NCBI GenBank assembly: GCA_900541475.1
Contig: UQJV01000068.1
Coordinates: 1-5,427, forward strand
Source: an uncultured Collinsella sp.
GTDB lineage: Bacteria; Actinomycetota; Coriobacteriia; Coriobacteriales; Coriobacteriaceae
Direction: 5' to 3'
Length of the DNA stretch: 5,427 bases
Positions 1 through 5,427 of this stretch are shown here, piece by piece. Under the pieces are notes generated by a model, which had not been told where the DNA came from, searched no databases, and was given only the letters and a program-made list of their open reading frames with translations. A program made the position numbers and the translations under genes. Within the stretch, counting starts at the first letter, position 1. Each line of letters begins with the position of its first letter.

Positions 1-17
1 AGGCCCTTGCGGCCTAG
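1..17 (+). CDS. C-terminal end of an IS3-family OrfB transposase (partial)
   Basis: Reading GCC CTT GCG GCC TAG from position 3 gives A-L-A-A-stop. These are the same last four residues as the orfB product encoded on the minus strand at 4086-4997, and the sequence after the stop is also shared. Only this tail lies in the window. No claim about function or integrity is possible from it. Confidence 0.7.
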
Positions 18-55
18 TCGCTATTTAGGGCGTCCAAGATTTGGGGCGCAGTTCA
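1..55 (+). mobile_element. 3' tip of an IS3-family element (copy 1, enters from the left)
   Basis: This stretch matches the reverse complement of the 3' end of the IS3 element at 4048-4103. About 48 of 56 aligned bases agree, by my hand alignment. The match includes the last transposase codons (Ala-Leu-Ala-Ala-stop, stop TAG at 15-17), the following TCGCTATTTA, GTCCAAG and the terminal GGGGCGCAGTTCA. The terminal CA at 54-55 fits the TG...CA ends of IS3-family elements. Similarity stops at about 56, where single-copy sequence leading to ridA begins. The mismatches include a synonymous change in the last alanine codon and a block of four bases at 28-31, so this is a diverged relative and not an identical copy. 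Whether the rest of this element is intact cannot be seen. Confidence 0.82.
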
Positions 56-105
56 CACGCGCTGCAGGGTCTTTTTGCATGTCATGTTTAGTTGTTGTCA
101 ACGCC

Positions 106-483
106 TTAGAGGGCGGCGATGACCTCGATCTCGACCAGACCGCCAGCCGGAAGGGCGGCAACCTGGAAGGCACTGCGCGCGGGGAACGGAGCCTCGAACT
201 TGGAGGCGTAGACCTCGTTCACGGCGGCGAAGTCGGCGATGTCGGCCAGGTAGACCGTGGTCTTGACGACATCGGCAAACGTGGCGCCGGTAGCGGTCAG
301 CAGGGCCTCGACGTTAGCGAGGGACTGCTTGGCCTGAGCCTCGACACCCTCGGGCATCTTGCCGGTCGCAGGGTCAATGCCCAGCTGGCCGGACAGGAAC
401 ACCATGTTGCCGGTCTGGATACCGGGGGAATACGGGCCGATGGCTGCGGGTGCGTTATCGGAAGACACGACGGTCTTGCTCAT
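106..483 (-). CDS. ridA: RidA family reactive intermediate/imine deaminase
   Basis: A 125-residue protein of the RidA/YjgF/YER057c/UK114 family, at the usual family length. Family members hydrolyse reactive enamine/imine intermediates, such as 2-aminoacrylate released by PLP-dependent dehydratases, to stable 2-oxo acids and ammonia. They act in the cytoplasm as homotrimers with active sites between subunits. Visible hallmarks are IGPYSP at residues 15-20, FLSGQLGIDP at 29-38, the central LANVEALL at 55-62, PARSAF at 100-105 with the carboxylate-binding arginine at 103, and the closing VEIEVIA at 117-123. The frame stays open upstream to 612. I chose the ATG at 483 because the family begins there and a clean AAGGAG lies six bases in front of it. 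The gene diverges from the U32 gene. No intrinsic terminator is visible between its stop and the IS end at 55. Its in vivo substrate is not shown by context. Confidence 0.95.
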   Translation of the reverse strand: MSKTVVSSDNAPAAIGPYSPGIQTGNMVFLSGQLGIDPATGKMPEGVEAQAKQSLANVEALLTATGATFADVVKTTVYLADIADFAAVNEVYASKFEAPFPARSAFQVAALPAGGLVEIEVIAAL

Positions 484-489
484 GTTTTT

Positions 490-495
490 CTCCTT
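490..495 (-). promoter_or_regulatory. Shine-Dalgarno site of ridA
   Basis: The minus strand reads AAGGAG, then six bases, then ATG at 483-481. This strong ribosome binding site decides the ridA start against the longer in-frame opening that reaches 612. Confidence 0.85.
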
Positions 496-571
496 ACGAT
501 CAAATAGAGAGCGTGAGCGCGGCGTTCGCACCGGGAGGCACAGTTCGGTCTGAACACCGCGCTTGATTGGG

Positions 572-600
572 ATAGTAGGGGATGATTTTGCGCTGTGCAA
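572..600 (-). promoter_or_regulatory. Candidate sigma70-type promoter of ridA
   Basis: On the minus strand TTGCAC (600-595) is separated by exactly 17 bases from TACTAT (577-572). These are imperfect but plausible -35 and -10 boxes. Transcription would start near 565 and leave a leader of about 80 bases before ridA. The block sits next to the AT-rich patch at 601-630, which contrasts with the GC-rich surroundings. This is inferred from the match to consensus only. Confidence 0.5.
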
Positions 601-686
601 GATTATTATCACATTGCGAGAATATTTTATCGCCCAACGGCGCGTACGGGCCGATGAACGGCGTGACCGGCGACGTGCCCGAATAC

Positions 687-750
687 TGATCCCTTTTCCT
701 CCGTCCCCTTCGGATCACGTGATCCCTTAGGGACGGAGGAAAAGGGATCA
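687..750. repeat. 64-base double palindrome with terminator-like T run
   Basis: The arms at 687-707 and 730-750 are perfect 21-base inverted repeats, each starting or ending in TGATCCC/GGGATCA. Inside them, after a CTTC/CTTA mismatch bubble, lies a second perfect 14-base palindrome, GGATCACGTGATCC (712-725). The whole could fold into one very long hairpin. TGATCCCTT also occurs as a direct repeat (687-695 and 720-728), which allows a different fold into two shorter hairpins (687-717 and 720-750). Five T residues follow at 751-755, so in the + direction it could act as an intrinsic terminator. It is far longer than an ordinary terminator stem and looks like an intergenic repeat element (REP or MITE-like). 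Copy number is unknown. Confidence 0.85.
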
Positions 751-822
751 TTTTTGCCCGAGAGGCTGCTGAAGACTTTGTCCTGCTTAGGCTGCGGGCA
801 TCGCCTGCCGCGACGGCACCAC

Positions 823-828
823 TATACT
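823..828 (+). promoter_or_regulatory. Possible -10 box upstream of the U32 gene
   Basis: TATACT lies 32 bases before the U32 start codon and is the best -10 candidate on the + strand in this leader. No recognisable -35 box sits 16-18 bases upstream, so the assignment is weak. The box overlaps the small inverted repeat ATACT-tttg-AGTAT (824-837), which could instead be an operator or a coincidence. Confidence 0.25.
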
Positions 829-860
829 TTTGAGTATCTGAGCATTTTGAAAGGCAGGAT

Positions 861-3353
861 ATGACCGCAACCGCCAGTCGAACCACCAACCGCAGGCCCG
901 AGCTCTTGGCCCCCGCCGGAGGCCCGGAGCCCTTTGCCGCCGCACTCGCTGCCGGCGCCGATGCCATCTACTGCGGCATGGGCAGCTTCAACGCCCGCCG
1001 CAAGGCAACGAACTTTACCGACGAGGCCTTTGAGCAGGCCTGCCGCGCTGCACACCTGGCCGGCTCGCGCGTTTATGTCACGGTAAACATCGTCATCAAG
1101 CAGTCCGAGATGAGCGATGCGCTGCAGCTCATCCATCGCTGCTCCACGCTGGGCGCCGATGCCTTCATTATCCAGGACTGGGGCCTGTTCTTTGAGGTCA
1201 AGCGCACCATGCCCGGCATCGAGACACACATCTCGACCCAGGCGAACATCCATGATGACCGCGGAACGCTTTGGTGCCGCGAGCAGGGCGCCGACCGCGT
1301 GACCTTGTCGCGCGAGCTCTCCATTGACGAGATCGCCGCCATCCACGACGCCGCGCCCGACGTTGACCTCGAGGTCTTTAGCCACGGTGCCATCTGCTTT
1401 TGCTACTCGGGCCTGTGCCTGCTGTCGAGCTTTGCCATGGCGGGCCGCTCGGCCAACCGCGGCATGTGCGCTCAGCCCTGTCGCCTACCTTACGAGCTGA
1501 TCGACGAGAACGGCCGTTCGCTCTCCCCTGCCGGTCGCGAGCGCGCGCTATGCCCACGCGACACCAACACGTCGCAGCTCGTTCGCCGTATGTATGACGC
1601 CGGTGCTGCATCGCTCAAACTCGAGGGCCGCATGAAGGCGCCCGATTATGTGTATTCCATCGTCGACGTGTATCGTCATCAGATTGATGACATGCTGGCC
1701 GATGTTTCGACCTCTAAGGATGAAGAGGCCGCCCGCCAGCGCCAGCTCAAGCGCTGCTTTAACCGTGACTTTACGCACGCCTACCAAGACGGTACCTCGG
1801 GTGACGAGATGATGAGCTACGAGCGCTCCAACAACCGCGGCCAGATCGTGGGCACGGTGCTCGGTAGCCGCCTGACCAACCGCGATGTGCGCGGGCTCAA
1901 GCCCGACGACCGCCGTCGTCGCGCTGCCATCGCCCGCATTGAGCTGTTTGAGCCCGTGGGCAAGGGCGACCTGCTGGAGCTTCGTCACGACGATGAGTTC
2001 GACCAGTTCCTGACCACCATCGCCGCCGAGGATGCGGCTGCCGGCGACATCATCGAGTGCCGCGTGCCCCGCAGCATGCCCGAGGGCTGCCGCGTGCGCG
2101 TGATTCGAAGCCAGCGTGCTATTGACGCCGCCGGTGCCGCGCTCAAGCGCGACGTGCTGCGCCGCCGCGCCGTAGATGTGTCCGTTGTGGCACGTCTGGA
2201 CGAGCCATTTACCGTTACGCTCACCTGCTGCGACGACCCCGCGCTCACCGCCACCGCCACCGGCTTTACCGTCGAGGCCGCCAAGACTCGCGCCGTCGAG
2301 GCGGCCGATCTGGTGGAGCACGTCGGACGCATGGGCTCCTCGCCCTTTGAGGCTGCGAGCTTTGATGTGGCGCTCGATGAGGGCTGTGGCATGGGCTTTT
2401 CCGCCGTACATAAGGTGCGCGCCGCCGCTTGCAAGGCGCTGGAAGAGGCCATTCTGGCACCCTACGAGGAGCGCGCGAAAACGCTCGAGTTGCCGGTGCT
2501 CGACAAATGTACGCGCCCCATGCCCGCACACTACCGCGATGAGCCGCAGATCTGCGCCGCCGTCACCTCGCTCGAGGCTGCCGAGGCCGCTCGCGCCGAG
2601 GGCGCAACGCGCATCTACATGACCACCGACGCGCTCGATGCGGCCGAACTCTCCCCCGCCGATGCGTTTGAACAGGGCATCGTACCCGTGCTCGATGAGG
2701 TCTGCCGCGCCGTTGACCACGTACGTGTCGACCCGTGGATACAGGCTGGAGCGACTGTCGCCGTCGGCAATATCTCCGAGCTTGCTACTGCCGCGCAGAC
2801 CGGCGCCACGGCCGAGATCCGATCCTGCCTGCCCGTGCACAACACGCCTTGCATGGAGGCACTTGCCGAGCGCGGGGCCGGCGCGTTTTGGCTTTCGCCC
2901 GAGATCACGCTCGACGAGATTATCTCGCTTGGCACCTCCGCGCCCGCAGCCCTGGGCATCACCGTGTTCGGCCGCCCGCGCGTTATGACGAGCGAGCACT
3001 GCATCCTGCAGGTGGCCAACGGTTGTATCCACGATTGTGCCAGCTGCCGCCTGCGCGTCCGCCAGCTGTCGCTCAAGAATATCGACGGCAAGGTCATGCC
3101 CGTGCGTACCGACATCCACGGCCGCTCACGCCTGTACGATGCCTACCCTATCGACCTCACGCCGCAGGTTCCACAGCTGCTCGATGCCGGCGTGCGCCGT
3201 CTTATGGTTGACGGAACCCTGCTCGAAGCCGATGAGATTGGCCGTGCCGTTGCTCGTGTCCGCCGCGCCATTGAGGCAGCTCAGGCAGGTCGCAAGCCCG
3301 CTGCCCGCCTGCGCGGCGCCACCTCGGGCTGCATGTTTGTGGGAATTAGCTAA
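861..3353 (+). CDS. U32 family protein with DUF3656-like domain (RlhA/TrhP-type RNA hydroxylation protein)
   Basis: An 830-residue member of the U32 'collagenase-like peptidase' family. Better-studied relatives are not proteases: E. coli RlhA is needed for 5-hydroxycytidine at 23S rRNA C2501, TrhP for tRNA U34 hydroxylation, and UbiU/UbiV are iron-sulfur proteins of ubiquinone hydroxylation. The N-terminal U32 barrel spans about residues 12-270. It opens with ELLAPAGG and contains the signature EVFSHGAICFCYSGLC (171-186) followed by RSANRGMCAQPC (196-207). This gives candidate cluster ligands C179, C186, C203 and C207. A CFNRDFTHAY...NNRGQIVGTV region (about 299-340) follows, as in the RlhA group. 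A DUF3656-like domain lies at about 436-532. The C-terminal part (about 545-800) resembles a degenerate second U32 half with its own cysteines, 714, 722, 726 and 729. The ATG at 861 has GAAAGG six bases upstream. The specific RNA target is inference. Confidence 0.9.
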   Translation: MTATASRTTNRRPELLAPAGGPEPFAAALAAGADAIYCGMGSFNARRKATNFTDEAFEQACRAAHLAGSRVYVTVNIVIKQSEMSDALQLIHRCSTLGADAFIIQDWGLFFEVKRTMPGIETHISTQANIHDDRGTLWCREQGADRVTLSRELSIDEIAAIHDAAPDVDLEVFSHGAICFCYSGLCLLSSFAMAGRSANRGMCAQPCRLPYELIDENGRSLSPAGRERALCPRDTNTSQLVRRMYDAGAASLKLEGRMKAPDYVYSIVDVYRHQIDDMLADVSTSKDEEAARQRQLKRCFNRDFTHAYQDGTSGDEMMSYERSNNRGQIVGTVLGSRLTNRDVRGLKPDDRRRRAAIARIELFEPVGKGDLLELRHDDEFDQFLTTIAAEDAAAGDIIECRVPRSMPEGCRVRVIRSQRAIDAAGAALKRDVLRRRAVDVSVVARLDEPFTVTLTCCDDPALTATATGFTVEAAKTRAVEAADLVEHVGRMGSSPFEAASFDVALDEGCGMGFSAVHKVRAAACKALEEAILAPYEERAKTLELPVLDKCTRPMPAHYRDEPQICAAVTSLEAAEAARAEGATRIYMTTDALDAAELSPADAFEQGIVPVLDEVCRAVDHVRVDPWIQAGATVAVGNISELATAAQTGATAEIRSCLPVHNTPCMEALAERGAGAFWLSPEITLDEIISLGTSAPAALGITVFGRPRVMTSEHCILQVANGCIHDCASCRLRVRQLSLKNIDGKVMPVRTDIHGRSRLYDAYPIDLTPQVPQLLDAGVRRLMVDGTLLEADEIGRAVARVRRAIEAAQAGRKPAARLRGATSGCMFVGIS

Positions 3354-3368
3354 CCGAAAGGCTTACAC

Positions 3369-4028
3369 GTGAACGAAGAACCTCAAGTCCTCTACTGCGA
3401 CGCCTGGCTCATGGCCATCGATAAGCCCGCCGGCATGATCGTCCACGGCGACGGCACCGGTGAGCGCACACTTACCGACTACGCCAGCGACCTTTTGCTG
3501 GCGATGGGCGACGGCTTTGCCGCGACCGACATGCAGCCGCTCAACCGCCTGGACCGCAACACCACCGGCGTGGTGCTGTTCTCGCTCGACAAGCAGACGC
3601 AGCCCGCCTTTGACCAGATGGTGAACGACCACGCCTTCGAAAAGCACTATCTGGCGCTGGCCGAGGGCAAGATCGACTGGAACGAGAAGCTCATCGACAA
3701 GCCCATCGCCCGCGACCGCCACGACAGCCGCAAGATGCGCGTCGGCGCCAGCGGCAAGCCGTCGCAGACGCGCGTGAAGGTGCTCAAGCGCCTTAAGAGC
3801 CGCCGAGGTCTGCCCACGCGTTCGTATATCGATGTCGAGCTGCTCACCGGCCGCAAGCATCAGATTCGCGTCCACCTGGCCAGTGAGCATCACCCCCTGG
3901 TCGGCGACGACCTGTACGGCACTGCTCGCCCCTGTGGATTGATGCTCCACGCCCACAGCGTGTCCTTTACGCATCCCGTTACCGGCGAGCACATCCACAT
4001 CGAAGCCCCCTGCCCCTGGGAGCCTTAA
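3369..4028 (+). CDS. RluA-family 23S rRNA/tRNA pseudouridine synthase
   Basis: A 219-residue enzyme expected to isomerise uridine to pseudouridine in rRNA or tRNA. Family motifs in order are LMAIDKPAGMIVHGD (14-28), PLNRLDRNTTGVVLFS (57-72) with the catalytic aspartate at 62, FEKHYLALAEG (90-100), and GRKHQIRVHLA (161-171) followed by HPLVGDDLYG (175-184). There is no N-terminal S4 RNA-binding domain, so it resembles the compact RluA/TruC type more than RluD. I chose the GTG at 3369 because GAAAGG (3356-3361) lies seven bases upstream and because a start at the internal ATG (3411) would remove the conserved first strand. It begins 15 bases after the U32 stop, so the two genes are almost certainly co-transcribed. 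The target site cannot be assigned from sequence alone. The IS3 element starts 19 bases after its stop codon, and no intrinsic terminator is visible. Confidence 0.93.
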   Translation: MNEEPQVLYCDAWLMAIDKPAGMIVHGDGTGERTLTDYASDLLLAMGDGFAATDMQPLNRLDRNTTGVVLFSLDKQTQPAFDQMVNDHAFEKHYLALAEGKIDWNEKLIDKPIARDRHDSRKMRVGASGKPSQTRVKVLKRLKSRRGLPTRSYIDVELLTGRKHQIRVHLASEHHPLVGDDLYGTARPCGLMLHAHSVSFTHPVTGEHIHIEAPCPWEP

Positions 4029-4085
4029 ACCACCACAATGGGGACAGTGAACTGCGCCCCGAAACTTGGACTGAATAAATAGCGA

Positions 4086-4997
4086 CTACGCCGCAAGGGC
4101 CCGGTTCCGGAACTCCTCCGGCGTCAGGCCCTTCAATCTTACCTGCCTGCGCCGCGTGTTCCAATGGGCTATGTACTCCTCCAGGTCGCGCTTGAAGTCC
4201 CCGAAGCTGCCCCACTCCCTGCCGCGGTAGAACTCGTCCTTCACGTGGCCGAAGAGCTGCTCGGTGGCGGCGTTGTCGATGCAGTTCCCCTTGCGCGACA
4301 TGCTCTGGGTGATGCCCGCCCCCTCCAGCCTGGAGGCGTAGGACTCGTGCTGGTACTGCCAGCCCATGTCCGAGTGCATGGTCGGCGCCGCCCCGTCTGG
4401 CAGGGCCCCGAGGAGCCGGTCGAGCATCCTGTGCTGCTGGGCGAGGTCCGGCGAGGTCGATATGTCGCTCGCCACGATCTCCTTCGTGCAGAAGTCGAGC
4501 ACCGGGGCCCAGTAGGCCTTGGCGCCGGCGACCTTGAACTCGGTGACGTCGGTGCCGAGCTTCTGCCACGGCCCGTCGGCGCCGAAGTCCCTCGCGATGA
4601 CGTTCTCGAACGTGCTCCCCACGAGCCCCCTGTAGGAGCTGTACCGGCGGCGGGAGCCCCGGCGGCGCATCCCGCACCGGATGCCCATCTCGCGCATCAT
4701 CTTGAGCACGGTCTTGTCGGCCACGACCGCGCCCAGCTCGGCGCGCAGGCACATGGCTATCTGCCGGTGCCCGCAGCCGTTGGCGGTGCGCGAGAATATC
4801 TCGGCCGCGGCGTCGCGCAGCTCGGGCCTGGTCGGCCTCCGCGGGTGCGCCAGCACGTAGTAGTAGGTCGACCTCCTGAGCCCCGAGCACTCCAGCAGGT
4901 GGCGCAGGGAGTGCCCCTCCGCCCTCAGCGCCCTCACCGCCTCGGCCGCCGCCCTGGTCAGAGCCCGTCCCGCTCGACCAGGGCGCGCAATTTTTTT
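4086..4997 (-). CDS. IS3-family transposase OrfB (DDE integrase core)
   Basis: A 303-residue open frame counted from the slippery site, made as the C-terminal part of the OrfAB fusion transposase that cuts and joins the IS ends. A helix-turn-helix (HTH_21-like) region lies at about residues 50-105, including NGCGHRQIAMCLR and DKTVLKMMREMGI. The rve catalytic core follows. The first aspartate is in GTDVTEF (residue 150), the second in HSDMGWQY (residue 210), and the glutamate in NAATEQLFGHVK (residue 246). There are 59 residues between the aspartates and 35 between the second aspartate and the glutamate, the DD(35)E spacing of IS3 transposases. A GTG at 4937-4935 could start a separate OrfB of 283 residues. 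The C-terminus IAHWNTRRRQVRLKGLTPEEFRNRALAA is full length. No frameshift or missing catalytic residue is seen. Confidence 0.93.
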   Translation of the reverse strand, partial: KKIARPGRAGRALTRAAAEAVRALRAEGHSLRHLLECSGLRRSTYYYVLAHPRRPTRPELRDAAAEIFSRTANGCGHRQIAMCLRAELGAVVADKTVLKMMREMGIRCGMRRRGSRRRYSSYRGLVGSTFENVIARDFGADGPWQKLGTDVTEFKVAGAKAYWAPVLDFCTKEIVASDISTSPDLAQQHRMLDRLLGALPDGAAPTMHSDMGWQYQHESYASRLEGAGITQSMSRKGNCIDNAATEQLFGHVKDEFYRGREWGSFGDFKRDLEEYIAHWNTRRRQVRLKGLTPEEFRNRALAA

Positions 4998-5335
4998 AGG
5001 TAGGCGACCTCGGCCTCGAGCCTGCGGCAGCGCTCCTCGAGCTCCTGCTCGCGGGTGCGGGCCCGGGGTTTCGACCTCGACCCCCTCGGCCTGCCCTTCG
5101 GGCCGGGCCGCAGCGCCTCGGCGCCGCCCTCGCGGTAGAGCCTGCACCAGCGCTCCAGCGGGGACTTCGACCTGATCCCGAACTCGGCCATGGCGTCGGT
5201 CTTCGCCATCCCGCCGTCGACCACGGCCGACGCCGCGGCGACCCTCTGCTCGAATGTGTACCTGGATTGTTTCCCGTCCATGGACAGCAGCGCCTCGCTT
5301 CCGAACGCCCGGTATACCCACTGCCATTCTCTCAC
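4958..5335 (-). CDS. IS3-family OrfA, N-terminally truncated
   Basis: OrfA supplies DNA binding and dimerisation for the fusion transposase. From the GTG at 5335, 125 residues are readable. They contain a helix-turn-helix at about 25-75 (YTFEQRV...TDAMAEFGIRS...LERWCRLYREGG), a basic linker and a leucine-zipper-like coiled coil at about 95-117 ending in AYLKKL, where the frameshift occurs. The frame continues upstream in family-like sequence (AAEALSVPRETV then REWQWVYRAFG), which looks like the second helix and following region of a first, N-terminal helix-turn-helix. It is interrupted by TAA at 5377-5375 at the junction with foreign sequence, so the true N-terminus is lost. Possible surviving starts are the GTG at 5335 or the ATG at 5281. 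Function of the truncated protein is doubtful. Confidence 0.8.
   Translation of the reverse strand: MREWQWVYRAFGSEALLSMDGKQSRYTFEQRVAAASAVVDGGMAKTDAMAEFGIRSKSPLERWCRLYREGGAEALRPGPKGRPRGSRSKPRARTREQELEERCRRLEAEVAYLKKLRALVERDGL
4991..4999 (-). promoter_or_regulatory. Programmed -1 frameshift site joining orfA and orfB
   Basis: The minus strand reads CTA AAA AAA TTG in the orfA frame, a run of seven A residues that forms the slippery heptamer A AAA AAA. Slippage by one base backwards moves from the YLKKL frame of orfA, which stops at TGA 4960-4958, into the KKIARP frame of orfB. The position after the coiled coil and the direction are those expected for IS3-family elements. I did not identify the downstream stimulatory structure. 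Confidence 0.85.
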
Positions 5336-5372
5336 GGTCTCGCGGGGGACGGACAGGGCCTCGGCCGCCGGC

Positions 5373-5427
5373 TGTTAGCGCTAATCTAAAATTGACCACT
5401 TTCGCAAACGCATCTCGCCGAATGCGC
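5373..5427 (+). mobile_element. Probable end of a second element, possibly IS21-like (partial)
   Basis: From 5373 the sequence begins TG and no longer fits an IS3 orfA. It contains the perfect palindrome TTAGCGCTAA (5375-5384) and then TCTAAAATTGACCACTTT (5385-5402). From memory, this resembles the terminal repeats of IS21-family elements, which often carry TAAAAYTGACCAC motifs. No coding sequence is visible before the window ends, so the family assignment rests only on this motif. A plain chromosomal flank is the alternative. In either case it marks the point where the IS3 copy was broken. Confidence 0.45.

Larger units (their letters stand above)
484..860. other. Divergent intergenic region between ridA and the U32 gene
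   Basis: This 377-base region has no convincing protein gene. From the ridA side it holds the ridA ribosome binding site and leader, the candidate ridA promoter (572-600), an AT-rich patch (601-630), a short possible + strand reading frame (582-689), the large double palindrome (687-750) with T5 after it, and the leader of the U32 gene (about 830-860). Two small inverted repeats lie near its right end: TGCCG-cga-CGGCA at 806-818 and ATACT-tttg-AGTAT at 824-837. I could not assign a role to either. Confidence 0.7.
4048..5372 (-). mobile_element. IS3-family (IS150-type) insertion sequence, 5'-truncated (copy 2)
   Basis: The element is read on the minus strand. Its 3' end is at 4048, where the inward sequence starts TGAACTGCGCCCCGAAACTT, a typical IS150-type end. 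It carries orfA and orfB in the standard -1 frameshift arrangement. The other end is missing: the orfA frame is cut at about 5372 by unrelated sequence, and no matching inverted repeat appears before the window ends. The element's coding sequence uses G or C at nearly every third codon position, more strongly than ridA does, which fits acquisition from a higher-GC background. Because the 5' end and its inverted repeat are lost, autonomous movement of this copy is unlikely. Confidence 0.88.

Noticed and set aside
484..612. N-terminal extension of ridA to the in-frame start at 612
   Set aside because: The extra residues are not RidA-like and would cover the candidate promoter. The family start at 483 has a strong AAGGAG at ideal distance.
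431..656. 12-base repeat TACGGGCCGATG at 431-442 (inside ridA) and 645-656 (intergenic), giving IGPY in both on the minus strand
   Set aside because: It could hint at a duplicated ridA N-terminal scrap, but similarity does not extend beyond a few residues on either side and 12 bases in GC-rich DNA can recur by chance.
806..837. Two small inverted repeats (5 bp stems) in the U32 leader considered as terminator or riboswitch
   Set aside because: The stems are short, no T run follows either one, and no known riboswitch core was recognised.
1548..3119. 523-residue open frame on the minus strand inside the U32 gene
   Set aside because: It is antisense to a clear, well-conserved coding frame, has low-complexity Gly/Ala/His-rich sequence typical of GC-rich shadow frames, and no ribosome binding site I could recognise.
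4164..5003. 279-residue + strand open frame across the transposase
   Set aside because: It is complementary to orfB, which has the full catalytic triad. The frame is a by-product of strong third-position GC bias in the IS.
1..5427. tRNA, rRNA, CRISPR array, toxin-antitoxin or defence genes
   Set aside because: No cloverleaf, rRNA motif or regularly spaced repeat was seen on either strand, and every substantial gene has a clear non-defence family assignment.

Overview
The window looks like GC-rich chromosomal DNA from a Coriobacteriia-type actinobacterium. Collinsella or a close relative is my best guess, from codon use, protein style and the insertion-sequence type, without any database comparison. 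A short block of three housekeeping-type genes lies between two ends of related IS3-family insertion sequences.

Layout, left to right. Positions 1-55 are the 3' tip of an IS3-family element read on the + strand, including the last codons of its transposase. A ridA gene (106-483, minus) follows. A 377-base divergent intergenic region (484-860) carries a good candidate ridA promoter and a striking 64-base double palindrome (687-750) followed by five T residues. A two-gene + strand operon comes next. It holds an 830-residue U32-family protein with a DUF3656-like domain (861-3353), related to the rRNA/tRNA hydroxylation proteins RlhA and TrhP, and 15 bases later a stand-alone RluA-type pseudouridine synthase (3369-4028). 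From 4048 to about 5372 there is a minus-strand IS3-family element of the IS150 type. It has orfA and orfB joined by an A7 slippery site and an intact DD(35)E triad, but orfA has lost its N-terminus. The last 55 bases (5373-5427) look like the end of a different element, possibly IS21-like, that cut into the IS3 copy.

The two genes of the + operon both belong to families that modify structured RNA, so they may act on ribosomal RNA or tRNA together. RidA detoxifies reactive enamine/imine intermediates and is transcribed away from them. The two IS3 ends face each other in inverted orientation, each just downstream of a host stop codon (ridA and the pseudouridine synthase). The 4-kb gene block is therefore bracketed like the cargo of a composite element, although two independent insertions at 3' flanks are the simpler explanation. 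I saw no convincing new defence or metabolic system. The most unusual signals are the double palindrome, the bracketing IS ends and the nested insertion at the right edge.
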